Assembly: GCF_012030425.1 (NCBI RefSeq) | Contig: NZ_JAAUVN010000001.1 | Span: 2,232,001 to 2,296,000 of the forward strand | Direction: 5' to 3' | DNA length: 64,000 nucleotides | Source: Sphingobacterium sp. B16(2022) | Lineage (GTDB): Bacteria > Bacteroidota > Bacteroidia > Sphingobacteriales > Sphingobacteriaceae | Shown: positions 16,717 to 25,345 of the stretch, one piece after another | Position numbering within the stretch: position 1 is the stretch's first letter | Layout of the letters: each line of letters starts with the position of its first letter | Position numbers and translations under genes: made by a program | The notes under the pieces: model-generated | What the model was told of the DNA's origin: nothing | Databases searched by the model: none | What the model saw: the letters and a program-made list of their open reading frames with translations, nothing else

Positions 16717-17700
16717 ATGGAATATAGAAAATTAGGAAATACAGCATTAGAATTATCGGCCATCACGTATGGATCATTTGCCATTGGAGGCAATATGTGG
16801 GGCGGAAATGAAAAAAAAGACTCCATTGCTTCCGTACATGCATCACTTGATCACGGTGTGACAAGTATTGATACTGCACCTTTCTATGGATTTGGTCTCA
16901 GTGAAGAAATGATCGGCGAAGCCATTAAAGGAAAAGACCGATCAAAAATACAGTTACTGACCAAATTTGGTTTGGTCTGGGATGGAAGTAACCAGGGAAA
17001 AGGTGAATTTTTCTTTGATGCATCAGAGAACGGTAAAACAATACCGGTATATAAATTTGCATCTAAAGCCAATATCATTAAAGAGCTGGAAGAAAGTTTG
17101 AAACGTTTGGGTACCGACTACATCGATCTGTTGCAGATCCATTGGCCGGACTCGACTACCGCTATCAGCGAGACGATGGAGGCTTTAGGAGTTCTGATCC
17201 AGCAAGGAAAAATCCGTGCAGCGGGCGTTTGTAACTACAGCGTTGATCAATTAAAAGAAGCATCGGCAACACTTACCCTAGCCAGCAATCAGGTTTCATA
17301 CAGCATGCTCAACCGCAGTATTGAACAGGATCTAGTGCCTTATGCATTGGAAAACCAAACCGGCATTATCGCCTACAGCCCGATGGAAAGAGGACTACTG
17401 ACCGGAAAATACTTCACAGAAAACACCTTAAAACAAGATGACCACCGCAACGGTTATTTCTCACAGTTTGATCTCGAAAAAGTAAAAAGCCTGATCGCAA
17501 CACTTGCCCCTATTGCACAAAACAAGGGAGTTACCGTAGCACAATTGGTCCTTCGCTGGACAACATTGCAACCAGGCATCACTGTGGTATTGGCAGGCGC
17601 CAGAAATGCGTCACAATCGATAGCCAATGCACAGGCAATGGATATCAATTTTACTGCAGAGGAACTTATTTTAATAAATAACGAACTATCAAAATTATAA
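16717..17700 (+). CDS. Aldo/keto reductase (YajO/PhoB-like general AKR)
   Basis: This 327-residue NADP-dependent aldo/keto reductase shows the full set of family motifs: MEYRKLGNTALELSAITYGS start, the catalytic Asp and Tyr in SIDTAPFYGFGLSEEMIG, the catalytic Lys in LLTKFG, and the catalytic His in LQIHWPDS. The cofactor loop appears as VVLAGARNASQ. It is the third gene of the MdaB/YgiN operon, 13 bases after YgiN, and so probably reduces a carbonyl compound linked to quinone or electrophile stress. It differs from the aldo/keto reductase at 1200, which has a different insertion pattern. A terminator follows. Confidence 0.93.
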   Translation: MEYRKLGNTALELSAITYGSFAIGGNMWGGNEKKDSIASVHASLDHGVTSIDTAPFYGFGLSEEMIGEAIKGKDRSKIQLLTKFGLVWDGSNQGKGEFFFDASENGKTIPVYKFASKANIIKELEESLKRLGTDYIDLLQIHWPDSTTAISETMEALGVLIQQGKIRAAGVCNYSVDQLKEASATLTLASNQVSYSMLNRSIEQDLVPYALENQTGIIAYSPMERGLLTGKYFTENTLKQDDHRNGYFSQFDLEKVKSLIATLAPIAQNKGVTVAQLVLRWTTLQPGITVVLAGARNASQSIANAQAMDINFTAEELILINNELSKL

Positions 17701-17772
17701 GTTTTATAAGATTATTATCCCTTAGAAATGAAATGTATTCAATGACTCGCTCTAATACATGCATTTTTAAAC

Positions 17773-17808
17773 AAACAAGACCAGAAGTTAAAATTTCTGG
17801 TCTTGTTT
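17773..17808. terminator. Terminator after the redox operon
   Basis: A perfect 14-base-pair stem (17773-17786 with 17795-17808, core CAAGACCAGAA) with an eight-base loop lies 72 bases after the aldo/keto reductase stop and 70 bases past the stop of the convergent hydrolase. The T run is short, so termination is likely but not certain in either direction. Confidence 0.75.
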
Positions 17809-17877
17809 CCATTCTAAATTAAGTTACTTATATCTCAATGGTTTATAGACAACTCTAAAACAGTATTTACTTTAAAT

Positions 17878-18570
17878 TTACAAAGCTTGTACTGCTTTTA
17901 TGATGAAATCTGCAATCTCTTTAGGATGGGAAGCCATAGAAGCATGGCTGGCATCAAGACCAATTACCTCTTTTGCCTTTATCCTTTCGGCCATTTCCTT
18001 TTGTGTTTCAGGTGGAATCATATGATCGTTATTGGAAATCTGATACCAACTCGGTTTTACTTTCCAAGCGGGTTCATCAGCCTCAGCGCCAAAAATACTG
18101 CCATGAGTAGGTTTCTGAGACAAAGCCATTACCATTGATTCTATAGGATCAAGATCCTGTGAAAAACTCTCATGATACTTGTCATACTTGATCCAAAGAA
18201 AACCCTTCGCATCAGGGACAATATTAGCAGCACCGCTGGGCTGCTCTCTACGTGAAAAAATACCTCCTAAACTTTCACCCTTGTCCGGAGCAAATGCCGC
18301 AACATAAACTAGTCCCGCTACATTCTCATGATGACCAGCCCCTGAAATCACAGCGCCACCATAAGAATGTCCAACAAGTAGCACCTTACCTTCTTCTTTA
18401 TCAATAAGATCGATCGTTCTTTCAATATCAGCGGCCATGGAGGTTAAAGAATTCTGCACGCTTCTAACCTTATATCCTGCCTCATATAAGATTTTTGTTA
18501 CTTTACTCCAATGTGATCCATCTCCCCAGGCTCCATGTACCAAGACAATTGTTATATCATTCTTTTCCAT
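17878..18570 (-). CDS. Alpha/beta hydrolase
   Basis: This 230-residue alpha/beta-hydrolase-fold enzyme shows the oxyanion loop VLVHGAWGDGSHW and the nucleophile elbow VGHSYGGAV, with the catalytic serine in GHSYG. The likely Asp is in the NDHMIPPE stretch and the likely His in LDASHASMASHP near the C-terminus. No signal peptide is visible, so it is cytoplasmic. It resembles the salicylate-esterase/EstC-like hydrolases that act on small esters, but a substrate cannot be named. It stands alone, convergent with the MdaB operon across a terminator. Confidence 0.9.
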   Translation of the reverse strand: MEKNDITIVLVHGAWGDGSHWSKVTKILYEAGYKVRSVQNSLTSMAADIERTIDLIDKEEGKVLLVGHSYGGAVISGAGHHENVAGLVYVAAFAPDKGESLGGIFSRREQPSGAANIVPDAKGFLWIKYDKYHESFSQDLDPIESMVMALSQKPTHGSIFGAEADEPAWKVKPSWYQISNNDHMIPPETQKEMAERIKAKEVIGLDASHASMASHPKEIADFIIKAVQAL

Positions 18571-18871
18571 ACTATTATATTTATTTTACAAAATTCAAAT
18601 AACATCTTTATAAATAAATAATCACACTTTTTTGTTTGTCATAAAATAAAATATATCAAAAAGGCATTCACAAGCTGTTTCAATAAATTCCCTAGGATGT
18701 TAAAAGAATTTATCCGTCATTAATTTAAAGTTGAATGTATAGGTAAGGAAAAAACTTATCAAAATATGTAACTTAGTACTTTTTACAATATTTAGCCAAG
18801 TAATTTTCATCGAGTTATTTTCTTGTTATAAACATATAATATCTTTTACTTTTCATCAACGCTACATTACT
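18571..18871. other. Divergent intergenic region, hydrolase / glutathione peroxidase
   Basis: About 300 AT-rich bases carry the promoters of two divergent genes. I see no perfect TAnnTTTG element on either strand (TAACTTAG near 18767 is the closest on the plus strand), no strong hairpin and no credible small gene. Confidence 0.4.
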
Positions 18872-19459
18872 ATGAATTTCAAACAAAAAATACTACATAC
18901 TTTATATCCCCTAATCAAAAAACTTTCCAGATCCGGAAAAATGGGAACAATATTGCATGCTCCTTCTGGCAAAACTGCACTACAGTCTTTTTACCAGTTA
19001 ACAGCAGTAAAAAGCAATGGTATGACAATAGACTTCTCAGATTTTAAGGGAAAGAAAGTAATCCTTGTCAATACCGCTTCTGATTGCGGTTACACACGTC
19101 AATATGAGGAATTACAAGCGTTATATCAGAAAATGGGCAACCGCATTGCTATCATCGCTTTTCCGTCCAATGATTTTGGAGAGCAAGAAAAAGGCACAGA
19201 CAAAAATATTGAGCAATTTTGTCAGGTAAACTTCGGAGTCACCTTTCCTGTTGCAAAAAAAAACATAGTGATCAAATCTAATGAACAGCATCCTGTATTC
19301 CAATGGTTAACTCAAGCTTCACAAAATGGATGGAATGATCATGCACCCGATTGGAATTTCAGCAAATATATAGTCAATGAAAACGGTAATCTAAGTCATT
19401 ATTTTGCGTCGAGCATATCTCCTTTGGATCCAGTATTTTTAAAAGCATTGGAAAGTTAA
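18872..19459 (+). CDS. Glutathione peroxidase family thiol peroxidase
   Basis: This 195-residue peroxidase has a thioredoxin fold. The peroxidatic cysteine is Cys72 in NTASDCGYTRQYEELQ, where mammalian enzymes have selenocysteine. The catalytic Gln is in FPSNDFGEQE, and the Trp/Asn pair in WNFSKYIV. The 45-residue N-terminal extension, with a basic amphipathic start (MNFKQKILHTLYPLIKKLSR), is longer than usual and could be a membrane-proximal leader rather than a cleaved signal. Cys-type members usually draw electrons from thioredoxin. It is a single-gene unit, although it fits functionally with the nearby redox genes. Confidence 0.93.
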   Translation: MNFKQKILHTLYPLIKKLSRSGKMGTILHAPSGKTALQSFYQLTAVKSNGMTIDFSDFKGKKVILVNTASDCGYTRQYEELQALYQKMGNRIAIIAFPSNDFGEQEKGTDKNIEQFCQVNFGVTFPVAKKNIVIKSNEQHPVFQWLTQASQNGWNDHAPDWNFSKYIVNENGNLSHYFASSISPLDPVFLKALES

Positions 19460-19833
19460 AATTTTATTAAAACATCGATTATGTTTTAGTGGCCAGAGAT
19501 TTTACTAGGTATTTGTCTCAAAATCTATTTAAAATTTTTCATTAAATTCATCGCATAACGCAAATAAATGTATCTCATTAGATAACTTGTAAAAGGATTA
19601 TAATATTTAGTATTGTTGTTATTAAATAAAGATACTATTTTCAGTAAATTTTAAACAATATTTTTCATTATTTTGACCGATATATCCCGAATACTGTTGG
19701 TTCTATGCTATCATAAATTCTGAAAAATATAACTTGTATGCAGATATCATTCCTTAAAAATCCCCAATTTCAGCGAATGTTTTAAGAAACTAATCTTTTT
19801 ATCTTTGATCAGGATCTTAATAAAATTATAAAA
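19460..19833. other. Intergenic region upstream of the WG/Sel1 gene
   Basis: This AT-rich stretch of about 370 bases has no coding frame I can support. Its only clear signal is the promoter element at 19800-19807. I see no terminator with a GC-rich stem after the glutathione peroxidase gene. Confidence 0.45.
19800..19807 (+). promoter_or_regulatory. Promoter -7 element TATCTTTG
   Basis: TATCTTTG is a perfect TAnnTTTG match and lies 26 bases before the ATG of the WG/Sel1 gene. The -33 position has no clear TTG. Confidence 0.6.
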
Positions 19834-22398
19834 ATGGCACATCGCATTTACATCTATAATATCGACTCCCAATCTGGTGAAAGCTATCCCTATTATTTGG
19901 GAGAATGGAACTACGAAATACCCCCTCTTTTATTACCACTTTTTGCTTCTGAAATCAGGGCAAAAGGAAAACTATTATATGCAAACCGAGAAGCGGGAAT
20001 TGTGTTATTAAGGCAATTCTACACGCTATTGGCCGATGAATACCAATTGCACTATAAAAAGGTGTATTACGAGCCCGTCAATCAGCTATTTGATTTGTTA
20101 GAAAACTTACCCTATGATACGTTCTTGATCGATGGTACGGATGTCTTCAATATGAATGAGGAAAGAAAATCAGAACAAGCGAAAGATTGGGTTATTGAAA
20201 TCCAACAAAAAAATAAAAGTTACCTAAAGGCAACAAAATCTCAAAGCTTAAAACCGCTCGATAGTATATTGAAAGCATCCGGTTATCAAAATTTTCTTGA
20301 GGCTCTGAAAACAGATTGGATAAACTACGGATTAGGATATTGGAATGAAGATGTTTATAAACACGATTATGCTGAAGTGTTTACAGAAAATGATGTAAAA
20401 GGATTAAAAGATATAAAAGGTAATATCATTACTCCTGCCTACTATGATGAAATATCTGAATTTGAGGATGGAATTGCAGTTATTCAAAAAAACAACAAAT
20501 TTGGTTACCTAGACACAAAAGGAACTGAAATAGTTCCACCAACTTATGATGATGCATCTCATGTTTTTGAAATTTATTACGGACTAGTTTCAGATTACGA
20601 TTACGAATTTAAGCATCTAGTTGGTTGTGTAACTTCTGATGCTAAGGTTGGGCTTATAAATATGGTAGATCATCAATTGCTTATTCCACCTATTTATGAG
20701 GAGCTAACACATCTATATGGGAATTATTTTAATGCAAAAACAGGTAGCACATACACGTTAATCAATCATAAAAATGAAAACGTCATCAATCAAGATAGTG
20801 AAAGTCCTTTTGATTTTGACGGGAGTGAACTTTTCTTTATAAAAATTGCAGGAACTTCAAAGCGTAAGTATTTTAATAATAGAGGGGTCCATATTGGCGA
20901 TTATCTCGAAGATGTATTACATGTACTGCCCCATAACTTTTTCTATGTAAAACCAAATAAAGGGAATAAAAAAATTGAAATTATCAAATCTGATGGAAAA
21001 ATTCTTGATACAGAAATAGATCAGGTAATCACACTTTCGAACTACCAGACTTTTGTTTACCTTAAGGCTAAAAAATGGTTTATTTATAATCCGATAAATG
21101 AAAATTATCTAAAAGAAGATGCTAATATTCAAAAAATTGAAATTGATTATCTGGCAAACTTCTTTAAAGATATCTACATATTATATACCGAAATTGGTAA
21201 TGGAATTTTTGATGCCTTTAACAACCATTGGTTACTAGAGCCCAATGCTTCTTATCTTAAAATCGAACAGCTTGAAAAACACTTTTTAAGAGTGCACTTA
21301 AAAGATGGAATGCAATATTGGGATGGACAGACCAATCAATTAAGTCCAATTTACGAGTATGTTTCAGAAGTAATTGACCATCATAACGATGAGCTTTTCC
21401 TCTATCAGAAAGAAGAATTGTTTTGTCTTGACAAACTGATGAAAATCAGAAAAATTACACCTGAGGAGATGGGTAAATGCTATAACCAAAAAGAGAACTT
21501 AAGGGGAAAAGACTTAGCTTTTTTCTTAAAATATTACACCGGTTGGAAATCTAAAATCGGCGCAAATTACTTTCACTATTTCGATAATCAAAGCTTGTAC
21601 GAATTAGGTCTTGATCTTTTGAAAAAAAACAAAATAGAGGATGCAATTGAAGTTTTAAAAATAGGTGTGCAGCGAAAGCATCCTCAAATGATGACCGAAT
21701 TGGCCATGATTTATACCGATACCGAAGATAAAGTTCATGCCAACCTAGCTTTAGGTCTCGCATTATATGAAAAGGCTGCAAAATTAGGAGAAAAGAATGC
21801 CTGGAACAATTTGGGATATCACTATCAAAATGGCCTGGGCTGTAAGAAAGATATTGATAAAGCAGTAAATGCATACACTAAAGCTGGAGAATTGGGCAAT
21901 GGATTAGGATGGGCTAATTTGGGAGATCTTTATTACCACGGCCAATGGGTAGAAAAAGATGAAGACAAAGCGTTAGATTATTATTTAAAAGCCCAGAAAT
22001 TATATTATTTCAATTCGGATAAGCTAGCCGATATATATTTTACAAAAGAAGATTATAAAAAGGTTCTACCGCTTTTAAAAAAAGATTACGATGAAGAATT
22101 TTCACCTATTTACTATGGTATTATGTATGAACGTGGCCTCGGTGGATTAAAAATAAATCTTAAAAAAGCAATCAGCTATTACGAAAAAGCAATGCAGATA
22201 GGTGTTTACCATCATGCTGTAAACCAATTATTATATTATTATAGACCTGCTTCAGAATATGCTGATGAAGTTCAATTTGCAAAATGGTATGCGTATGCGG
22301 AAGAAAATAATATCGAAATAGATCTGAAAATCTTAGGTCTTGATAAACAGCGAAAAGACACATTAGGTTCATTTTTTAAAAATCTATTTAAAAAGTAA
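19834..22398 (+). CDS. WG-repeat and Sel1-repeat protein
   Basis: This 854-residue cytoplasmic protein has no signal peptide. Residues about 185-330 contain WG-type repeats, seen as KDIKGNIITPAYYDEISEF, NNKFGYLDTKGTEIVPPTYDD and KVGLINMVDHQLLIPPIYEEL; further degenerate copies fill 330-560. Residues about 600-800 are Sel1-like TPR repeats, such as ALALYEKAAKLGEKNAWNNL, LGYHYQNGLGCKKDIDKAV and AYTKAGELGNGLGWANLGDL. The N-terminal 180 residues (MAHRIYIYNID...) look like a separate alpha/beta domain known from other Bacteroidota WG proteins. Both repeat types bind proteins, so a scaffold role is reasonable. It stands alone with its own promoter and terminator. Confidence 0.9.
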   Translation: MAHRIYIYNIDSQSGESYPYYLGEWNYEIPPLLLPLFASEIRAKGKLLYANREAGIVLLRQFYTLLADEYQLHYKKVYYEPVNQLFDLLENLPYDTFLIDGTDVFNMNEERKSEQAKDWVIEIQQKNKSYLKATKSQSLKPLDSILKASGYQNFLEALKTDWINYGLGYWNEDVYKHDYAEVFTENDVKGLKDIKGNIITPAYYDEISEFEDGIAVIQKNNKFGYLDTKGTEIVPPTYDDASHVFEIYYGLVSDYDYEFKHLVGCVTSDAKVGLINMVDHQLLIPPIYEELTHLYGNYFNAKTGSTYTLINHKNENVINQDSESPFDFDGSELFFIKIAGTSKRKYFNNRGVHIGDYLEDVLHVLPHNFFYVKPNKGNKKIEIIKSDGKILDTEIDQVITLSNYQTFVYLKAKKWFIYNPINENYLKEDANIQKIEIDYLANFFKDIYILYTEIGNGIFDAFNNHWLLEPNASYLKIEQLEKHFLRVHLKDGMQYWDGQTNQLSPIYEYVSEVIDHHNDELFLYQKEELFCLDKLMKIRKITPEEMGKCYNQKENLRGKDLAFFLKYYTGWKSKIGANYFHYFDNQSLYELGLDLLKKNKIEDAIEVLKIGVQRKHPQMMTELAMIYTDTEDKVHANLALGLALYEKAAKLGEKNAWNNLGYHYQNGLGCKKDIDKAVNAYTKAGELGNGLGWANLGDLYYHGQWVEKDEDKALDYYLKAQKLYYFNSDKLADIYFTKEDYKKVLPLLKKDYDEEFSPIYYGIMYERGLGGLKINLKKAISYYEKAMQIGVYHHAVNQLLYYYRPASEYADEVQFAKWYAYAEENNIEIDLKILGLDKQRKDTLGSFFKNLFKK

Positions 22399-22407
22399 TA
22401 GTGCCAT

Positions 22408-22463
22408 AAATAGTAATGTCTATAAGACCAGAATATTCTGTGGCCTTATAGACATTACTATTT
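22408..22463. terminator. Bidirectional terminator with 19-bp stem
   Basis: A perfect 19-base-pair stem (22408-22426 with 22445-22463) holds an 18-base loop that itself contains the palindrome CAGAATATTCTG. It lies between the convergent WG/Sel1 gene (stop at 22398) and the exported-protein gene (stop at 22473), only ten bases from each. Confidence 0.85.
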
Positions 22464-22472
22464 ACTGATTAT

Positions 22473-23489
22473 TTACCACTTCACCAACTTACCGATCCGA
22501 TAAGTCAATACTCCAGTTGTTGGATTATAGCTATCTGTCGACAGAACCGGCATTGGCATTGCAATCTGATCCTGATCCGGATGATGTGTTCTGTTATGAT
22601 GAGTTTTTATTTCCTTTGGAATAAACTCTTTATCATTTATCCTCAAATTACTTAAAGTCATATCAATGACTGGGATATCCTTATATCGGAGATACCCCTC
22701 TCCTAGTTTACGATCCTTACTGGCAAAATCAAACGCTTTATGATACTGCTCTGTAAAGTATATGATACTTTTGCCCATCACTAACTTCTTGCCAGGAAAA
22801 GCCATGGAACCTATGGTATCAATTTTCTTAGTTTCCAAATTTTCAACCGTGTAGGTTACCCACGTATGTTCCATATCGCCCCAGGCGAAATATAGATCTT
22901 TAGGATTATAGTGTTCTGGAACTGCTTTTCCAGGAACATAATCTGCTTTTGAAAGTTTTAGGCGATATTTTCCCTTATTCCAATTAAGTTTATTGCGAAC
23001 ACTGATGAAATCACCTTCGCCATCACTACTGTTGTAATATCCTTTGGAGCGAGTAGCTTCCTTACTTCGTTCATACCAACGCGAAAAAATCCCACCTCTG
23101 CCGATCTGCTGATAGGAATTATCTTTCACACTAAAACCATCAGAATGGGTTTGGATGCCCCCATATATAGGCATACCATTTAAGCTGATGTTGAAAGGTG
23201 AAATATAAAACGCATAATCATCAGGAATGTCATTCAATATTTCTACATCGATACTGAAAGATTGAAAGTCACTAACAGCGCTATCTAAAGTAACGAAAGA
23301 GTTTGTAAAATGAAGAGGTGCTAGAATCACACTATCGGGATAGGCTCTAGAATTTCTCATCTTTTTCTCCGTTTCCTTATGAAGATCGCTGTTTTCATAT
23401 TTTTTCTTAAGCTCTTCTTTAGTCTGCGCCAATAGACATGTACTTGAAAGAGAAAGAAGCAATAAAATAGAATGTATTGAATATCGCAT
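22473..23489 (-). CDS. Exported protein of unknown function
   Basis: I do not recognise this 338-residue protein. It has a signal peptide (MRYSIHSILLLLSLSSTCLLAQ, cleaved before TKEEL). The mature part starts with a charged helix and is then beta-rich, with aromatic strands such as FSIDVEILNDIPDDYAFYISPFNISLNGMPIYGGIQTHSDG shared with carbohydrate- or lectin-like folds. Residues about 100-240 include YYNSSDGEGDFISV and ARTWVTYTVENL-type beta strands (here HTWVTYTVENL), and the C-terminus is GVLTYRIGKLVKW. The pattern of a directly described polypeptide (DUF3472-like) is suggestive but I am not certain. It reads toward the big terminator, 92 bases downstream of the YWKNG lipoprotein gene. Confidence 0.75.
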   Translation of the reverse strand: MRYSIHSILLLLSLSSTCLLAQTKEELKKKYENSDLHKETEKKMRNSRAYPDSVILAPLHFTNSFVTLDSAVSDFQSFSIDVEILNDIPDDYAFYISPFNISLNGMPIYGGIQTHSDGFSVKDNSYQQIGRGGIFSRWYERSKEATRSKGYYNSSDGEGDFISVRNKLNWNKGKYRLKLSKADYVPGKAVPEHYNPKDLYFAWGDMEHTWVTYTVENLETKKIDTIGSMAFPGKKLVMGKSIIYFTEQYHKAFDFASKDRKLGEGYLRYKDIPVIDMTLSNLRINDKEFIPKEIKTHHNRTHHPDQDQIAMPMPVLSTDSYNPTTGVLTYRIGKLVKW

Positions 23490-23581
23490 TGGGTTATAAT
23501 TTTAAGACCTAAATTACACTTATTTTTAAATATTCAAATTTAATCACAGCAAATCTTAAAAGAAAAAAAGTAAGGTTAAAA

Positions 23582-24541
23582 TTATGATGTAGGCAGATCA
23601 ACACGAACACCATTTTTCCAATAACATGGCTTATAATTTACAGGAACGTCTCCTGTTGAACCTGTTACATAAACATCTTCACCGTTAATAAAAATTCCTG
23701 AAGCTTGAGCATTATCTTCTAATTCGTGAAGAACGCCGTTTTTCCAATAACAAGCAGTATGACCAGTACTGTTTGATTGATGTTTATTAATTAATCCAAC
23801 AGCATAGATATCATTGTTCGATTGTGTAATCTGCAGAACTTCACCATAACGTTCATCCAATACAACAAGTTCTTTATTTTTCCAATAGACCGGAAAACCA
23901 CAATTACCACCTATATAAACTGTATTTGCACTACCTTGAAAAATTGTCGTTACTTCTTTAAATATTCCTTTGCTCGGCAACGGTAATTCTTCTGGCGCAG
24001 ATACACCATTCCAATAAAAAGGTTTACCTATAGCTAATGAGCTTCCTCCGAAATTTCCAGAAACCTTTCCATACATACCTGCAAACAATGGTTTATCATT
24101 ATACATAGTCATAGTACGTAGGACCCCCACACTATCACTATTCATTTTTACCTTCACATTGTTTTTATAATAATACATAACGGTATCTAACAGGAAGCTA
24201 CCTTGGTCCATCTGATAGGATTCTTTTGCTCCTGACTTATTTTTATATTCAAAATTTATTCTTGATTTATCATCAATAGCTTTACGATAAAAAGTTCCAT
24301 TCGGAATATTTTTAATAAATGTAGTCGCATCTATCTTTAGACCATCTAACCAATAGACTGTACTAACTTCACCAACAAAGGATCGATAGCCACTAATTGC
24401 AACGTGGCCATCAGTCGCGATAATGGATAGACCATTACTTAAGAGCTCCTGTTTGACATCCGATTTTTTACAAGAAAAAAATAGAAATATAATTGAAAAT
24501 ATAGCTAAAAGGCGACTAGGATATATGCGACTCATCATCAA
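23582..24541 (-). CDS. Lipoprotein with YWKNG beta-propeller-like repeats
   Basis: This 319-residue lipoprotein has a signal peptide with lipobox FLFFSC (Cys24) followed by KKSD. From about residue 55 on it carries repeated blocks ending in a YW-x-NG pattern: VYWLDGLKI, FYWNGVSAP, VYWKNKELV, CYWKNGVLH and CYWKNGVRV. Each is preceded by a hydrophobic strand of the type DIYAVGL, DVYVTGS or TVYIGGN. This spacing of about 45-55 residues resembles a beta propeller of the kind seen in uncharacterised Bacteroidota lipoproteins. The last block ends exactly at the C-terminus (VDLPTS). Function unknown; a surface binding role fits. It is transcribed leftward, 92 bases from the next exported-protein gene. 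Confidence 0.8.
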   Translation of the reverse strand: MMMSRIYPSRLLAIFSIIFLFFSCKKSDVKQELLSNGLSIIATDGHVAISGYRSFVGEVSTVYWLDGLKIDATTFIKNIPNGTFYRKAIDDKSRINFEYKNKSGAKESYQMDQGSFLLDTVMYYYKNNVKVKMNSDSVGVLRTMTMYNDKPLFAGMYGKVSGNFGGSSLAIGKPFYWNGVSAPEELPLPSKGIFKEVTTIFQGSANTVYIGGNCGFPVYWKNKELVVLDERYGEVLQITQSNNDIYAVGLINKHQSNSTGHTACYWKNGVLHELEDNAQASGIFINGEDVYVTGSTGDVPVNYKPCYWKNGVRVDLPTS

Positions 24542-24700
24542 TGGAATTTATGTTTACTAAAATTGATTAGTTGTATTGTCAAAGTTAAAAAAAATATAAA
24601 GATCAAGCATATATTAATAGTACTTTTTACAGGCTAAATATAGTTGTCGTTTGGTTAGATGAAATGAGTTAAGGATAAGAAATTGTTGAAATAATATAGA

Positions 24701-25345
24701 TTAGATCAATTTATTCTCTGTTGCAACCCTTACTAATTCGATCATATTTTTTGCCTGAAATTTTTTCAGGAGATTTCTGCGGTGAGTTTCTACCGTAATG
24801 ATGGAAATGAATAACTTCTCAGCTATTTCTGCTGATGTTAGTCCGTCAGCTACAGATTTTAGAATCTGCTGTTCTCTCTTTGTCAGTCGTGGTATTTCGA
24901 AAGTATTGAGGGAAGGCCTTAACATAATCTGCTGTACTTCTTTACTTAAAGCAATCTCACCGCCCAATGCTTTTTCGATGCACGCAACGATTTCTTCTGA
25001 ATCAGCATTTTTTAAGATATAACCATTACCACCATTTTCTAAAAACCGGAAAATAATACTGCGCTCAGCCTGATTGCTTATACCAAGTACAATGGAATGT
25101 GATGATTTTTGTTTAATATTTTTACAAAAATCCAATCCATTACCATCACTTAAAATAATATCCAATAATACAATATCGACTGTATTTTCCTGAATAAAAT
25201 CCAATATAGCGGCACCTTTTGTAAATGAAAACACTTGAAATTTATGTTCATTTTGAAGTAAAGATCTTAGTCCCTCCACAATCATCGGGTGATCATCAAC
25301 TATTGCCAGATTTAACGTAATTTTACTAGACATAACATTCGACAT
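24701..25345 (-). CDS. NarL/LuxR-type two-component response regulator
   Basis: This 214-residue regulator has an N-terminal receiver domain with the acidic pair in AIVDDHP, the phosphoacceptor Asp62 in VDIVLLDIILSDGNG, and the conserved Lys in YILKNA. The C-terminal LuxR-type helix-turn-helix is LTKREQQILKSVADGLTSAEIA followed by EKLFISIITVETHRRNLLKKF. It is the partner of the histidine kinase immediately upstream, whose stop codon overlaps this gene's start by 20 bases (8 if the ATG at 25333 is used). The target genes are not evident; the flanking lipoprotein genes are candidates by position only. Confidence 0.94.
   Translation of the reverse strand: MSNVMSSKITLNLAIVDDHPMIVEGLRSLLQNEHKFQVFSFTKGAAILDFIQENTVDIVLLDIILSDGNGLDFCKNIKQKSSHSIVLGISNQAERSIIFRFLENGGNGYILKNADSEEIVACIEKALGGEIALSKEVQQIMLRPSLNTFEIPRLTKREQQILKSVADGLTSAEIAEKLFISIITVETHRRNLLKKFQAKNMIELVRVATENKLI

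Noticed and set aside
1200-17700. The two aldo/keto reductases (1200-2189 and 16717-17700) as a duplicated pair
   Set aside because: Their N-termini, catalytic insert and His motif differ (HDLS versus HWPD), so they are different subfamilies, not a recent duplication.
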